DNA from: an uncultured Aquimarina sp.
GTDB taxonomy: Bacteria; Bacteroidota; Bacteroidia; Flavobacteriales; Flavobacteriaceae
Direction of reading: 5' to 3'
Length of the DNA: 64,000 nucleotides
Assembly: GCA_947502885.1 (NCBI GenBank)
Contig: CANNBP010000003.1
Coordinates: forward strand, 62,001-126,000
The position numbers were made by a program, and so were the translations under genes. The first letter of the stretch is position 1; each line of letters opens with the position of its first letter. Under the pieces are notes generated by a model, which was not told the DNA's origin, made no database searches, and saw only the letters and a list, made by a program, of their open reading frames with translations. This document shows positions 1-9,380 of this stretch, piece after piece.

Positions 1-275
1 GTACTTTTAACTCCAAGGTTTACATCTTTAAAGAATAAGCGTAACCAAATAGCTCCTTTTTCTGATACTGTCTCTGTTATCACTTGAGAACCTCCTTTAT
101 TGTAATTATCATTAGAAGTTAGGCTTAAATCATATTCGACATAATGTCGTGGTAATTCATCTTGAGCAAAATTAACTAAAGGTAGAAACATAAAAGCTGT
201 GCATACAAGCATACAAGTGCTATACACAAAACTCCTAAAATTGAAATAATTTGAGTTTGTATTATTAAAATTCAT
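1..275 (-). CDS. Secreted protein of unknown function (N-terminal part only)
   Basis: The minus strand is open from an ATG at 275 to the window edge, so only about 91 N-terminal residues are visible. Residues 1 to about 40 form an extended signal peptide: polar N-region, hydrophobic stretch near STCMLVCTAFMFLPL, then a probable cut after NFA. The mature start contains GAIWLRLFFKDVNLG. That resembles the N-terminal beta domain of some secreted Bacteroidota trypsin-like or P-domain proteases, in which a GAxxIRLHF-like strand precedes the catalytic domain. No catalytic residue lies inside the window, so the protease idea is only a guess. The signal peptide and start are well supported by reading the frame. 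Confidence 0.6.
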   Translation of the reverse strand, partial: MNFNNTNSNYFNFRSFVYSTCMLVCTAFMFLPLVNFAQDELPRHYVEYDLSLTSNDNYNKGGSQVITETVSEKGAIWLRLFFKDVNLGVKS

Positions 276-550
276 AAGAATAAGATTAAAAATTATTAGT
301 TAGACATTAAATTTAGTTAGCGTTAAAAATCCCGTAATCTCAGAATATGAGTTACAGTAAAATTGTATTCCACTAACTGGCTATCTAATTTTTAATCTTG
401 AAACACCAGTTCTATTTCCTATACTTTTATTTTCCGAAGGTAATATTTGATAACTAACGAAGCATCAGCTTCTTTCATCTACAAGATAGAAAAGAAAAAC
501 AACACCTCAAAAAGTTTACATTCAATATTTAAAATACATTTTATTAATGT
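276..550. other. Intergenic region between divergent genes
   Basis: This A+T-rich stretch separates the minus-strand secreted gene from mnmE. I see no open frame longer than chance and no strong hairpin. It must carry the promoters for both divergent genes; only the mnmE promoter is convincing. Confidence 0.4.
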
Positions 551-552
551 CT

Positions 553-560
553 ATTTTTGC
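553..560 (+). promoter_or_regulatory. Bacteroidota-type -7 box for mnmE
   Basis: TATTTTTG fits the TAnnTTTG -7 consensus of the Bacteroidota primary sigma factor and lies about 20 bp before the mnmE ATG. No clear TTTG -33 element is visible. Confidence 0.5.
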
Positions 561-579
561 TTTTTGATATTTTTCATTC

Positions 580-1971
580 ATGATTAAACAAGATACTATA
601 GTTGCATTGGCAACTCCAGCAGGTGCGGGTGCTATTGCTGTTATTCGAGTTTCTGGCAAAGATGCAATTGAGATTACCTCTTCTGTCTTTCGTTCTATAA
701 GTGATAAGGATTTGACGACACAGAAAAGTCATACAATTCATTTAGGGCATATAATTGACCAAGAACGTGTACTTGATGAAGTATTAGTATCTCTTTTTAA
801 AGGAACTAATTCGTATACCGGAGAACCGACCACAGAGATTTCTTGTCATGGATCCAGTTATATTCAACAAGAGATTATTCAGCTATTACTTCGCAAAGGA
901 TGTAGAATTGCAGATGCTGGAGAATTTACTTTACGTGCCTTTATTAATGGCAAGTTAGACCTATCACAAGCAGAGGCTGTAGCTGACCTTATTGCATCAG
1001 ACTCTGAAGCTTCTCATCAAATTGCAATGCAGCAAATGCGAGGTGGTTTTAGTAGTGAAATAAAAAAATTACGTGATGAATTACTCAATTTTGCATCTTT
1101 AATAGAGTTAGAACTGGATTTTGCCGAGGAAGATGTAGAATTTGCGAATAGAGATCAATTTCAAGATTTAATCTCTAGGATTACTAAAGTATTGAAACGA
1201 TTAATTGATTCTTTTGCCGTAGGAAATGTGATAAAAAATGGGATTCCTGTTGCAATTGTAGGTGAACCAAATGTTGGTAAATCCACCTTATTAAATGCTT
1301 TATTAAATGAAGAAAGGGCCATTGTATCTGATATTGCAGGAACAACTAGAGATACTATTGAAGACGAAATTAATATTGGCGGAATTGGGTTTAGATTTAT
1401 TGATACTGCCGGAATACGAGATACCAAAGACGTAGTTGAAAGTATTGGGATACAAAAGACTTTTGAAAAAATCGAACAAGCAGAAGTGGTAATTTATTTG
1501 GTTGACAGTTTTGAATTGACGGTTGATGGGATACAAACACTTAAAGTCGAAATAGGAAAAATAAAGAATAAATATCCTCAAAAACCCCTGGTCGTTGTTG
1601 CTAATAAAATAGATAGATTAGATACAAGTCAGGTTTCTAATTTGACTTCCGAAATAGAAAATATTCACTTACTTTCTGCTAAACAAAATATTGGAGTCGA
1701 AGAATTACAAAACAAATTATTAGATTTTGTAAATACTGGTGCATTGCGTAATAATGACACAATAGTAACAAATTCTCGTCATTATGATGCTTTATTGAAG
1801 GCTCTTGAGGAAATACAGAAAGTACAATACGGTATCGACAATGGTTTATCTGGTGATCTTATGGCAATCGATATTCGTCAAGCCTTATATCACTTTGGTG
1901 AAATCACTGGGGAAATTACAAGTGATGATTTGCTCGGTAATATTTTTGCTAATTTCTGTATCGGGAAGTAA
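580..1971 (+). CDS. mnmE: tRNA uridine-5-carboxymethylaminomethyl(34) synthesis GTPase MnmE
   Basis: MnmE is a GTPase that with MnmG installs the cmnm5 group on wobble uridine 34 of several tRNAs in the cytoplasm. The 463 residues match the family length. The N-terminal formyl-THF-binding domain starts with TIVALATPAGAGAIAVIRVSG. A G domain is inserted in the helical domain: P-loop GEPNVGKS at 228-235, switch region GTTRDT, DTAG, and NKID at 342-345. The protein ends in the near-invariant FCIGK whose cysteine is needed for modification. The ATG at 580 gives the standard MIKQDTI start and lies just downstream of a TATTTTTG promoter box. It stands alone; nothing unusual is seen. Confidence 0.97.
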   Translation: MIKQDTIVALATPAGAGAIAVIRVSGKDAIEITSSVFRSISDKDLTTQKSHTIHLGHIIDQERVLDEVLVSLFKGTNSYTGEPTTEISCHGSSYIQQEIIQLLLRKGCRIADAGEFTLRAFINGKLDLSQAEAVADLIASDSEASHQIAMQQMRGGFSSEIKKLRDELLNFASLIELELDFAEEDVEFANRDQFQDLISRITKVLKRLIDSFAVGNVIKNGIPVAIVGEPNVGKSTLLNALLNEERAIVSDIAGTTRDTIEDEINIGGIGFRFIDTAGIRDTKDVVESIGIQKTFEKIEQAEVVIYLVDSFELTVDGIQTLKVEIGKIKNKYPQKPLVVVANKIDRLDTSQVSNLTSEIENIHLLSAKQNIGVEELQNKLLDFVNTGALRNNDTIVTNSRHYDALLKALEEIQKVQYGIDNGLSGDLMAIDIRQALYHFGEITGEITSDDLLGNIFANFCIGK

Positions 1972-2572
1972 GGTTATAATTTATTTAATTCTAATTTCCC
2001 TATTATACATTAAGATTTCTTTGGTTACTTATTTTTAGCTAAGTCAACTAACATATTTAAAAACTTTGAGTGTACAAAAACTTAAGTATATGAAATAATA
2101 AGAGTATATTCTTTCTTAAACGAATACTTATTTCGTAATTCGTAAAGTTTTAAACTAACCTTACGTTAATTATTTAAAACTCTGTTAAAAACAGGAAACT
2201 CTATTTTATTATTTCTGATTATACGATTATATCCCAACATACTCCCAAATATTATCGCTCTACCGTTTACTTTTAGATTACTTATTCCCTAGCTACAAAT
2301 TTGTAAGCTTTAACCCACTTATCACACGTTAATACCACTATTTCTTGCAAACTTTGTGACACTATAGTTGATGGCCATCAGTTTGATCGAATCAAAACTA
2401 ACCTTTTCTCTGCAAAATCAAGATTACAGTAAAAAACAAAAAATTACCACACATTATATATAATTCTATACTACCGTTTTTTATAAAAAATATTACCGCG
2501 GTCTCTTTCTAAAAACTAGTCAAGCAGTATTTGTATTGATATCATAAGGTCAAATCATCTATTAACACAATA
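1972..2572. other. Long A+T-rich intergenic region
   Basis: No convincing gene lies between mnmE and the ABC/TonB locus. Two neighbouring palindromes stand out: TGATGGCCATCA at 2369-2380 and the near-palindrome AGTTTGATCGAATCAAAACT at 2380-2399. They could be regulator sites, but nothing places a promoter next to them. The strong operators lie further right, at 2573-2633. Confidence 0.35.
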
Positions 2573-2633
2573 TTAACGCAACAGTGTTGCAAAAACAAAT
2601 ATTATACTTAAGTTTGCAACACTGTTGCATTAA
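2573..2633. promoter_or_regulatory. Paired palindromic operators upstream of the ABC/TonB locus
   Basis: GCAACAGTGTTGC at 2578-2590 and GCAACACTGTTGC at 2616-2628 are each palindromic around one base and are reverse complements of each other. Counting flanks, arms of 21 bp (2573-2593 and 2613-2633) match with a single difference. The centres are 38 bp apart and bracket a possible promoter (TTG near 2587, weak TACTTAAG box near 2606). This layout fits two dimers of a TetR/AcrR-type repressor clamping the promoter of the gene starting at 2732. The repressor itself is not in the window. Confidence 0.75.
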
Positions 2634-2731
2634 TTACTTTTTTACAGTACAAACTATATGTTTTTTAATCAATTATAGATTTTGATTGAAAAACAAACAG
2701 GGCTTAACCCTCAATATTAAAAACAAACATT

Positions 2732-3427
2732 ATGCTTCAAGCCATAAATCTTACCAAAACATATGGTAAGCATCAAGCACTTAATCAATTGAATTTATCA
2801 GTCGATAAAGGAGAAATATTTTGTTTACTTGGCCAAAATGGTGCAGGAAAAACAACAACCATTAATTTATTTTTAGGCCTAATTCAATCCACAAGTGGTG
2901 AAGCTTTAATTAACGGAATTACAGTTACACCCAATAGTAATAAAACTACCAAGATGATTGCCTATATCCCAGAAGTTGTACAACTATATGGAAATCTATC
3001 TGGCATTCAAAACCTAAATTTCTTTAGTAGATTGGGAGGGATTAAATACTCCTACAAAGAGCTTTCTAATTTTTTATCAAAAGCTGGGTTACAGGAAAAG
3101 GCGCATCAAAATAAACTATCCTCCTACTCCAAAGGAATGAGGCAAAAAGTTGGTATCGCCATTGCACTTTCTAAAAATGCAGATTACATTTTTATGGATG
3201 AACCCATCTCAGGTTTAGACCCCAAAGCCACCCTTGAATTTACTAAAACCTGTAAAGAACTAAGCAATCAAGGCAAAGCAATCTTTATGGCTACTCATGA
3301 CATTTTTAACGCAGTCAATGTAGGAACCAAAATTGGCATTATGAAAGAAGGACAATTAGTTCATACTTCAAACACCGATACTATAAACGCAACTCAATTA
3401 CAAGATTTATACTTAAAAACTATCTAA
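2732..3427 (+). CDS. ABC transporter ATP-binding protein (ABC-2 exporter type)
   Basis: This 231-residue ATPase should power an ABC-2 type transporter formed with the two permeases encoded at 6030 and 7478. Visible motifs: Walker A GQNGAGKTT at 34-42, signature SKGMRQKVGIA around 131-141, Walker B YIFMDEP near 152-158, and the H-loop ATHD near 187-190. It resembles the NosF/CcmA class of ABC-2 ATPases rather than importer ATPases. It is first in the locus, downstream of the paired operators, and only 27 bp separate it from the TonB receptor gene. The transported substrate cannot be read from the ATPase. Confidence 0.9.
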   Translation: MLQAINLTKTYGKHQALNQLNLSVDKGEIFCLLGQNGAGKTTTINLFLGLIQSTSGEALINGITVTPNSNKTTKMIAYIPEVVQLYGNLSGIQNLNFFSRLGGIKYSYKELSNFLSKAGLQEKAHQNKLSSYSKGMRQKVGIAIALSKNADYIFMDEPISGLDPKATLEFTKTCKELSNQGKAIFMATHDIFNAVNVGTKIGIMKEGQLVHTSNTDTINATQLQDLYLKTI

Positions 3428-3454
3428 GCGTAAAACAAATCAAATTAACACACA

Positions 3455-5956
3455 ATGAAACTTTTTAGATTATTACCCACCCTTTTATTTATATTATTTG
3501 GTTGTGCCACCACCTTCGCACAAGTAAAAGTAACAGGAACCATCGTAGATACCGAAAATACTCCTATAATTGGAGCTACAATTTTATTAAAGAATGCAGA
3601 AAATAATTTTGGAAAATTAACTGGAAAATCTGGACAATTTGAAATAGATGCCCCTTCTGGTAACTACAACATAGAAGTACGATATTTAGGGTTTCAATCC
3701 TATAAAAACAATATTGAAATAGGTAATGGTTCGCCATTTGATGTAGGAAATATTCAGTTAGAAAAAGGCACGCAGCAATTACAAACTGTCGAAGTGGTTG
3801 GTCGTGTAAGAAAAGATTATAACAGTGATTATTCGTTTTCTGCAACTAAAGTAGCCATTAAAAATAAAGAATTACCACAAGTGGTAGCTGCAGTAACCAA
3901 AGAACTTATTGCAGACCGACAAGCTTTTCAATTAACAGATGCTGTAAAAACGGTGAGTAATGTTTCGATTACAGGTTTGTACAATCATTATAATATACGT
4001 GGTATTACTCAAGCAGATGATGGACAAGTACTTAACGGTATGCGTACACGTCAATACTATTTTTTACAACCTATAACATCTCATCTAGAGCGTGTAGAAG
4101 TTATTAAAGGTCCTTCATCAGTAACATTTTCTAGTGCTGATCCCGGTGGAACTGTAAATATGGTAACAAAAAAGCCATTAGCTGAAAATCAAAATGAAGT
4201 TTCAGTCTCTGCAGGAAGTTTCGGAACATTAAGAGCAACCGCAGATTTCACAGGTCCTTTAAACGATTCTAAAACGTTGTTATATCGTTTCAATACTGCT
4301 ATTCAAGAAGCTGATTCTTTTAGAGATATTGTCAATAACAATGCTATTTTAATTTCACCATCTTTAAGTTATATCCCTAACGAAAACACATCACTTAATG
4401 TGGAAATGGTTTATAATAATGCTGAAGGTAATTTAGATAGAGGTCAACCAATTTTCGATGCTGTTGATGATAATTATGACCCAAATAGTACACCAATTAC
4501 TTTAAATCCAGGTGCAATTAATGACTTTTACAAAACTAAAGAATTCATATTTATGACAAGCTTTAATAAAAAGTTCACAAAAAACTTTGGTTTCAACGCC
4601 CAGTTCATGAAACAAACTTGGGATGAAGATTTACAAGAGCATAGAGCAGATGCATTCCGTCAGGCTTATGATATTAACGGAGATGTTGTTCCTAATCTTG
4701 TAGCAATGAGATATGCCGAAAGACAACAAAACTGGAATACTGATAATTTAAGCACTTATTTTAATTATGATATAAAAAAGGAGAATTTTACTAACAAGAT
4801 TTTAATAGGATATGATGTATCTCATTGGGAAAGAAAAATTGGTGGCGCAAATAGCTCAAGAGACTATTTATTAAATGATGGTTCTACTGCAAGATTTAGA
4901 CCCGGAACAAGTGATTCAAATGATTTTCAGCAAACAGTTGATGGATTATTAGTTCCTGCAGTACCACATCTGGACTTAACCAATCCTTTTAACGGAATTA
5001 GAAATACTAATAACTATGTACTTTCACAATTTGAAATTCCTGCCAATCTAACGACTTCTCATGGTATATATATTCAGAATCAATTTAAGATTGGGAAAAT
5101 TTCGGCTTTGGTAAACTTAAGGTATGAGTGGTTCAAAGATATTTTTGATTATGAAGGAAATGAAGAAGAGTTTACAACCAATGCTTTTGTACCTAGAATT
5201 GGACTAACCTATGAAATTACGAATAACATTAGTGCATATACGACCTATCTAGAGGGTTTTCAACCGCATACAAATACAGTTTCATTATCGCCATCTGCAG
5301 AAGGTTTCTTTTGGTCCGCTTCACCTGGTAGGTTTGATCCCTTAGAGAGTAGTCTAATAGAAATAGGTGCTAAAGGAGAATTTTTAAATGGGAAAATATT
5401 TGCCAACTTAGCAATTTTTAACATTACTCAAAAAAACATCTTACTCGGTGATACTTTTGATTTTGATAACTTAACAACAAGAGGAGAGCAAAGAAGTAAA
5501 GGTTTTGAAGCAGACATTTCAGGCTATGTACTACCTAATTTTCAATTAACCGCTTCTTACGGTTATACAGATGCTACAATTGAAGAAGATGCTATTATAG
5601 AGTTTGTAGGAGAACGTATCGGAGGAGCTCCAAAGCATAATGCAAATTTTTGGGGGAGATACGATTTTAATTCAATCTCTATATTAAAAGGAATTGGAAT
5701 TGGTTTAGGTGCCCAATATGTAGACGAAAGATATACTTGGTATAACCCTACATATAATACCAATAGAGTATTACTACCCGACTACACTGTATTTGATGCA
5801 GCTGTATATTATAAGCCAAATAGTATGAATATGCAGTTAACCTTAAAAATAAACAACTTGTTTAATGACACGTATTGGTTAGGTGGTCTTAATCCTAATA
5901 GACTGGGGCCAGGTGCACCAAGAAACTTTTTGTTAACTGCGACATATAAATTCTAA
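3455..5956 (+). CDS. TonB-dependent siderophore-type receptor with carboxypeptidase-like domain
   Basis: An 833-residue outer-membrane receptor. A signal peptide (1 to about 22, cut after TTFA) is followed by a CarboxypepD_reg-like domain (about 23-110) opening with VKVTGTIVDTENTPIIGATI. The plug domain (about 140-240) contains NIRGITQ, ERVEVIKGPSSV and DPGGTVNMVTKKP, the hallmark of the FhuA/FhuE ferric-siderophore class. The beta-barrel ends with NNLFNDTYWLGG and a C-terminal aromatic residue (TYKF). It probably imports a ferric siderophore or similar ligand with TonB energy. Pairing with an ABC-2 ATPase and two DUF3526-like permeases is less usual and could mean export of the cognate siderophore or ATP-driven handling of the ligand. 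A strong hairpin follows the stop. Confidence 0.92.
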   Translation: MKLFRLLPTLLFILFGCATTFAQVKVTGTIVDTENTPIIGATILLKNAENNFGKLTGKSGQFEIDAPSGNYNIEVRYLGFQSYKNNIEIGNGSPFDVGNIQLEKGTQQLQTVEVVGRVRKDYNSDYSFSATKVAIKNKELPQVVAAVTKELIADRQAFQLTDAVKTVSNVSITGLYNHYNIRGITQADDGQVLNGMRTRQYYFLQPITSHLERVEVIKGPSSVTFSSADPGGTVNMVTKKPLAENQNEVSVSAGSFGTLRATADFTGPLNDSKTLLYRFNTAIQEADSFRDIVNNNAILISPSLSYIPNENTSLNVEMVYNNAEGNLDRGQPIFDAVDDNYDPNSTPITLNPGAINDFYKTKEFIFMTSFNKKFTKNFGFNAQFMKQTWDEDLQEHRADAFRQAYDINGDVVPNLVAMRYAERQQNWNTDNLSTYFNYDIKKENFTNKILIGYDVSHWERKIGGANSSRDYLLNDGSTARFRPGTSDSNDFQQTVDGLLVPAVPHLDLTNPFNGIRNTNNYVLSQFEIPANLTTSHGIYIQNQFKIGKISALVNLRYEWFKDIFDYEGNEEEFTTNAFVPRIGLTYEITNNISAYTTYLEGFQPHTNTVSLSPSAEGFFWSASPGRFDPLESSLIEIGAKGEFLNGKIFANLAIFNITQKNILLGDTFDFDNLTTRGEQRSKGFEADISGYVLPNFQLTASYGYTDATIEEDAIIEFVGERIGGAPKHNANFWGRYDFNSISILKGIGIGLGAQYVDERYTWYNPTYNTNRVLLPDYTVFDAAVYYKPNSMNMQLTLKINNLFNDTYWLGGLNPNRLGPGAPRNFLLTATYKF

Positions 5957-5960
5957 AAAA

Positions 5961-5997
5961 TAAAACCGATATGAGTGCTTTAATCATATCGGTTTTA
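5961..5997 (+). terminator. Hairpin between TonB receptor and permease genes
   Basis: A perfect 13-bp inverted repeat, AAAACCGATATGA at 5962-5974 and its complement at 5984-5996, encloses a 9-nt loop and extends by A-T pairs. The right arm ends in TTTTAT. It is a likely terminator or attenuator that would lower expression of the two permease genes relative to the receptor. Confidence 0.75.
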
Positions 5998-6029
5998 TAT
6001 GACCATTGACAATTAATAAAAGTGAACGT

Positions 6030-7481
6030 ATGAAATGGGCTAATATTAAGTTATTCGCATTAAATTTTTGGCATAACGCAACAACTCCCAAAAGTTTTTA
6101 TCTATTGTATTCCATTTTTATAGTATTAACAGGCTATGCAGCTGTTAGTGGAATAAAAAAACATATTACACAGAATGAAATTCGATTAGAACATCAGATT
6201 AAAGCTAGACAAAGTTGGGAAGCTAACCCTGATAAACATCCGCATCGAATGGCTCATTTTGGAACTTTTACATTTAGAATCAACGCTGCATTAGGAATAT
6301 TTGATTATGGTTTAGAAAGTTATACTGGAAATACCGTTTTTTTAGAAGCTCATCGACAAAATAGTGTAAACTTTTCTGAAGCCACTTTTTCAACTGGCAT
6401 GCTACGATTCGGAGAATTAAACTTATCATTATTACTACAATTAGTACTTCCATTAATCCTGTTTTTTTTAGGTTTTTCTAGTGTTGCAAAAGATCGACAA
6501 AATGGAACACTAAAAATGTTATTTTCTCAAGGTGCTAGCTGGAAAGAGATCCTATTTGGAAAATCTATAGGACTCTTCGCTATTTCTATGTTACATTTTA
6601 TTCCTGTTTTTTTAGTTGTAATTATTGCCCTTTTGATATTTGGGCAACAAGCTGCTAATGATTTTCTTTGGCTGCGATTAATATTAATAGGCTGCGGGTA
6701 TTTGGCTTTTTTATTTATTATATCATCCTTAACCATTGTAGTTTCTGCAAGTACTGGTACTGCAAAAAATGCTTTACTTAGATTGTTAGGTATCTGGTTA
6801 CTATTGGTTGTATTATTACCAAAATCTGCACAGGCTATGGGGAATTATTGGTTTCCAACTCCTAGTAAATTAGCGTTTCAATCCGCTATTGAAAAAGAAG
6901 TAATTAAAAAAGGTGATAGCCATAACCCTAATGATCCTCATTACAATAATCTAAAAGATTCTGTTTTAAGCGTTCATAATGTTAAAAAGGTAACAGATTT
7001 ACTTTTTAATTATTCGGGGTTTGTTATGCGAGAAGGAGAAAAAATCACATCCAACTTATACAGAAAGCATAACGAGAAGTTGGTTACTATCTATAAAAGA
7101 CAAAACAATGTAACTCAGTTCTCATCATTCATCAATCCCTTTATCGCTATCAAACAATTATCAATGACAATGTCTGGAACAGATTTTTCATCTTACATTG
7201 ATTTCCAAAATCAAACGGATAACTATCGTTATGAGCTAGCTCAAACTATGAATGAGTTACAAATGGAATATATAAGCCCCAAAAAAGAGAGTGGGTCTGA
7301 AGGAAAAAACCATGTAGTTGATCACGAACATTGGTCAGCATTTAAAGATTTTAGTCACCAACCTATGACTCTTTCTAAATCAATTAAAGAAGCTTTTCTT
7401 GCATTGATTTCCATAATATTATGGATGTTATTTACCTTCTGGTTATTGTTATTCACATCAAAAAAAGCAAAAGCTATATGA
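6030..7481 (+). CDS. ABC-2 type permease, DUF3526-like (first of two)
   Basis: An integral membrane protein of 483 residues from the ATG at 6030; a TTG at 6006 would add eight residues. One helix lies near the N-terminus (SFYLLYSIFIVLTGYAAV), then a periplasmic segment of about 100 residues. A cluster of five or so helices follows (LNLSLLLQLVLPLILFFLGF onward), with SSVAKDRQNGTLKMLFSQG between the first two, typical of NosY/ABC-2 permeases. A second periplasmic region and a final helix close the protein. The architecture matches the DUF3526 ABC permeases. It overlaps the next permease by four bases (ATGA), so the two probably form a heterodimer with the ATPase at 2732. Confidence 0.85.
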   Translation: MKWANIKLFALNFWHNATTPKSFYLLYSIFIVLTGYAAVSGIKKHITQNEIRLEHQIKARQSWEANPDKHPHRMAHFGTFTFRINAALGIFDYGLESYTGNTVFLEAHRQNSVNFSEATFSTGMLRFGELNLSLLLQLVLPLILFFLGFSSVAKDRQNGTLKMLFSQGASWKEILFGKSIGLFAISMLHFIPVFLVVIIALLIFGQQAANDFLWLRLILIGCGYLAFLFIISSLTIVVSASTGTAKNALLRLLGIWLLLVVLLPKSAQAMGNYWFPTPSKLAFQSAIEKEVIKKGDSHNPNDPHYNNLKDSVLSVHNVKKVTDLLFNYSGFVMREGEKITSNLYRKHNEKLVTIYKRQNNVTQFSSFINPFIAIKQLSMTMSGTDFSSYIDFQNQTDNYRYELAQTMNELQMEYISPKKESGSEGKNHVVDHEHWSAFKDFSHQPMTLSKSIKEAFLALISIILWMLFTFWLLLFTSKKAKAI

Positions 7482-8824
7482 CAACGTTTAAGTTATTTTT
7501 ACAGCAATGCATCAAATCTAAAGAGGTTTGGATAAGTTTGTTACTTATTACACTTTTGGGAATAACAAGCATTGTTATTGGCAACAAACATCTTAAAAGA
7601 CAGCAAGATGCGATTGCTGAAGTGAATATATATCAAGCACAACATTTTGATCGGCAAGTAGCACTTCATAATGAAGATTTGGGGTTGTTACTCTATTATG
7701 CCAAATTTGCTTATATAAAAACCATAAATCCATTAGCCGGGTTATCCATTGGCCAAGCAGATGTAAATCCTACTGTTAAACGAATTACAATTAAGACTTT
7801 TGAAGCTCAAAAATATGATACTGATTTGGTGAACCCAATGAACCTACAGTCTGGTAACTTAGATCTGTCTTTTGTAATCATTTATGTATTTCCGTTATTG
7901 GTTATTGTATTATCTTTTAATGTGCTTTCTGAAGAAACAGAAACCGGTACATGGCAATTAGTAATTATCCAAGCGAAATCTAAATTAGGTTTTATCATTT
8001 TCAAACTTTTGATCAGATTAGTCTTACTATATATCATACTGTTATTTCTTTTTTTCATGGCTAAGCTAATGCTCAACTTAACGTTCGATAATAGCTTTGT
8101 TTGGATGTTAGGACTATCAATGCTATATATCCTATTTTGGTTTTTACTTACTTTTTTTATTGTTATTTTTAAAAAATCTTCCGGTTTTAATGCACTATTA
8201 CTTTTATCTGTTTGGTTAGTATTAATCATTCTTTTACCTGCCGGAATCAATTCATATGTATCTTCAAAATACCCTGTTCCCGAAGCTTTCAATACAGCAA
8301 TAGCGCAACGAGATGGATACCACGTTAAATGGGATACCAATAAGTTAACTACCATAGAGAAATTTTATAAGCACTATCCACAATTTAAAAAATATGGATA
8401 TCCTACAGATGGTTTTAATTGGTTATGGTATTACGCTATGCAGCAAATGGGTGATGATGACTCAAAAAAGGAACAAGATGCATTAAAAGAAAAAATTAAA
8501 TTACGAGAGCAAACCAGTAAGCGAATCGCATCTTTAGTGCCTAACATGCATTTACAACTTGTATTTAATCAATTAGCTGGAACCAGTATGAGTCAACAAA
8601 TGGATTATTTAGAAGCTACTGATACATTTCATGAAAAACTAAGATTGTTTTTCTATCCAAAAATATTTGAAAATAAACATGCTAATACTGTAGATTGGAA
8701 TCAATTTACTCCAGAATATCATGAAACAAGGCCTAATGTATCGCCAATAAAAAGTATGATGCCAATTATAATTTCATCAATATTTATGATTTTAATTTCT
8801 ATACCAATGACAAGACGCTTATAA
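7478..8824 (+). CDS. ABC-2 type permease, DUF3526-like (second of two)
   Basis: A paralogue of the preceding permease, 448 residues from the ATG at 7478, which overlaps the previous stop as ATGA. Starting earlier would only add an out-of-place hydrophobic tail. Layout is the same: N-terminal helix (EVWISLLLITLLGITSIVIG), large periplasmic part, helix cluster beginning LDLSFVIIYVFPLLVIVLSF, the ABC-2 linker SEETETGTWQLV, a second soluble part with a WLWYYAMQQMGDD patch, and a terminal helix. The translational coupling argues for a 1:1 complex. The substrate is unknown; the neighbouring siderophore receptor is the only clue. Confidence 0.85.
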   Translation: MTTFKLFLQQCIKSKEVWISLLLITLLGITSIVIGNKHLKRQQDAIAEVNIYQAQHFDRQVALHNEDLGLLLYYAKFAYIKTINPLAGLSIGQADVNPTVKRITIKTFEAQKYDTDLVNPMNLQSGNLDLSFVIIYVFPLLVIVLSFNVLSEETETGTWQLVIIQAKSKLGFIIFKLLIRLVLLYIILLFLFFMAKLMLNLTFDNSFVWMLGLSMLYILFWFLLTFFIVIFKKSSGFNALLLLSVWLVLIILLPAGINSYVSSKYPVPEAFNTAIAQRDGYHVKWDTNKLTTIEKFYKHYPQFKKYGYPTDGFNWLWYYAMQQMGDDDSKKEQDALKEKIKLREQTSKRIASLVPNMHLQLVFNQLAGTSMSQQMDYLEATDTFHEKLRLFFYPKIFENKHANTVDWNQFTPEYHETRPNVSPIKSMMPIIISSIFMILISIPMTRRL

Positions 8825-9295
8825 TTTTATTGTTAAAGATTTGATACCAATATTTAGACAGTTTTGCCTTTATTAATTAGAAGAGTACTGATCATATATA
8901 GAATCATTTCACTTTGTGATACTTTAATGTTTTCTAAAATATTGCCAAAAATACCTGTAATTTAACCAACTAAATCTCCCTTTAACATTAAACTGTTTAG
9001 CTATAATTATTGGTTTTATTAAAACCGATTCTCTTTTAGAATCCATTACTTTAAGATCAATAAATAATGAAAACATCCTATTCGCAATTCGCTCATTTTC
9101 TATTTTAATAGGAATACCTAATCTTTAATGTATATTTTGATGAAAGGCATCTTGAGAATAATATCAACTAGGTTGCCGCAATCCTTCCTTGAAAAATATA
9201 AAAAATGATAGTAAATCTTTATTTATAAGATTAGTTGGTACTATAAACAAAATGCTAAGCTTATATAAAAGTTCTCTCATATTAAGTCGAAAAAT
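8825..9295. other. Intergenic region with a possible gene remnant
   Basis: Between the permeases and the minus-strand gene at 9381 there is no clear gene. On the minus strand, 8936-9076 is open for 46 residues from an ATG (starting MFSLFIDLKVMDSKRE), and the frame stays open upstream for about 16 more codons. No promoter or terminator goes with it and I recognise no family, so it may be a decayed gene or chance. Confidence 0.25.
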
Positions 9296-9335
9296 AAAAA
9301 GACTCCAAAAAGTATAAACTTTTTGGAGTCTTTTT
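9296..9335 (-). terminator. Terminator after the gene at 9381
   Basis: GACTCCAAAAAGT at 9301-9313 pairs perfectly with 9318-9330 across a 4-nt loop. Runs of five A and five T on either side extend the stem to 18 bp. It lies 46 bp past the stop of the minus-strand gene and would work in both directions. Confidence 0.85.
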
Positions 9336-9380
9336 ACCTTTAAGTAAGTATGACTGTAGTTAAAAAATTAACCTTTGATA

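Noticed and set aside
2360..2400. Palindromes TGATGGCCATCA and AGTTTGATCGAATCAAAACT as operators
   Set aside because: They lie more than 300 bp from any start codon with no promoter nearby; such short palindromes can occur by chance.
5999..6029. Earlier starts (ATG at 5999, TTG at 6006) for the first permease
   Set aside because: The ATG at 5999 is out of frame and the TTG would begin at the foot of the hairpin. The in-frame ATG at 6030 is the simplest start.
7882..8355. 157-residue minus-strand ORF inside the second permease
   Set aside because: It lies antisense to a well-supported membrane protein gene and shows no domain or promoter; long antisense ORFs are expected in such sequence.
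8936..9076. Minus-strand 46-residue ORF as a real gene
   Set aside because: No promoter, terminator or recognisable motif supports it; kept only as a possible remnant in the intergenic note.
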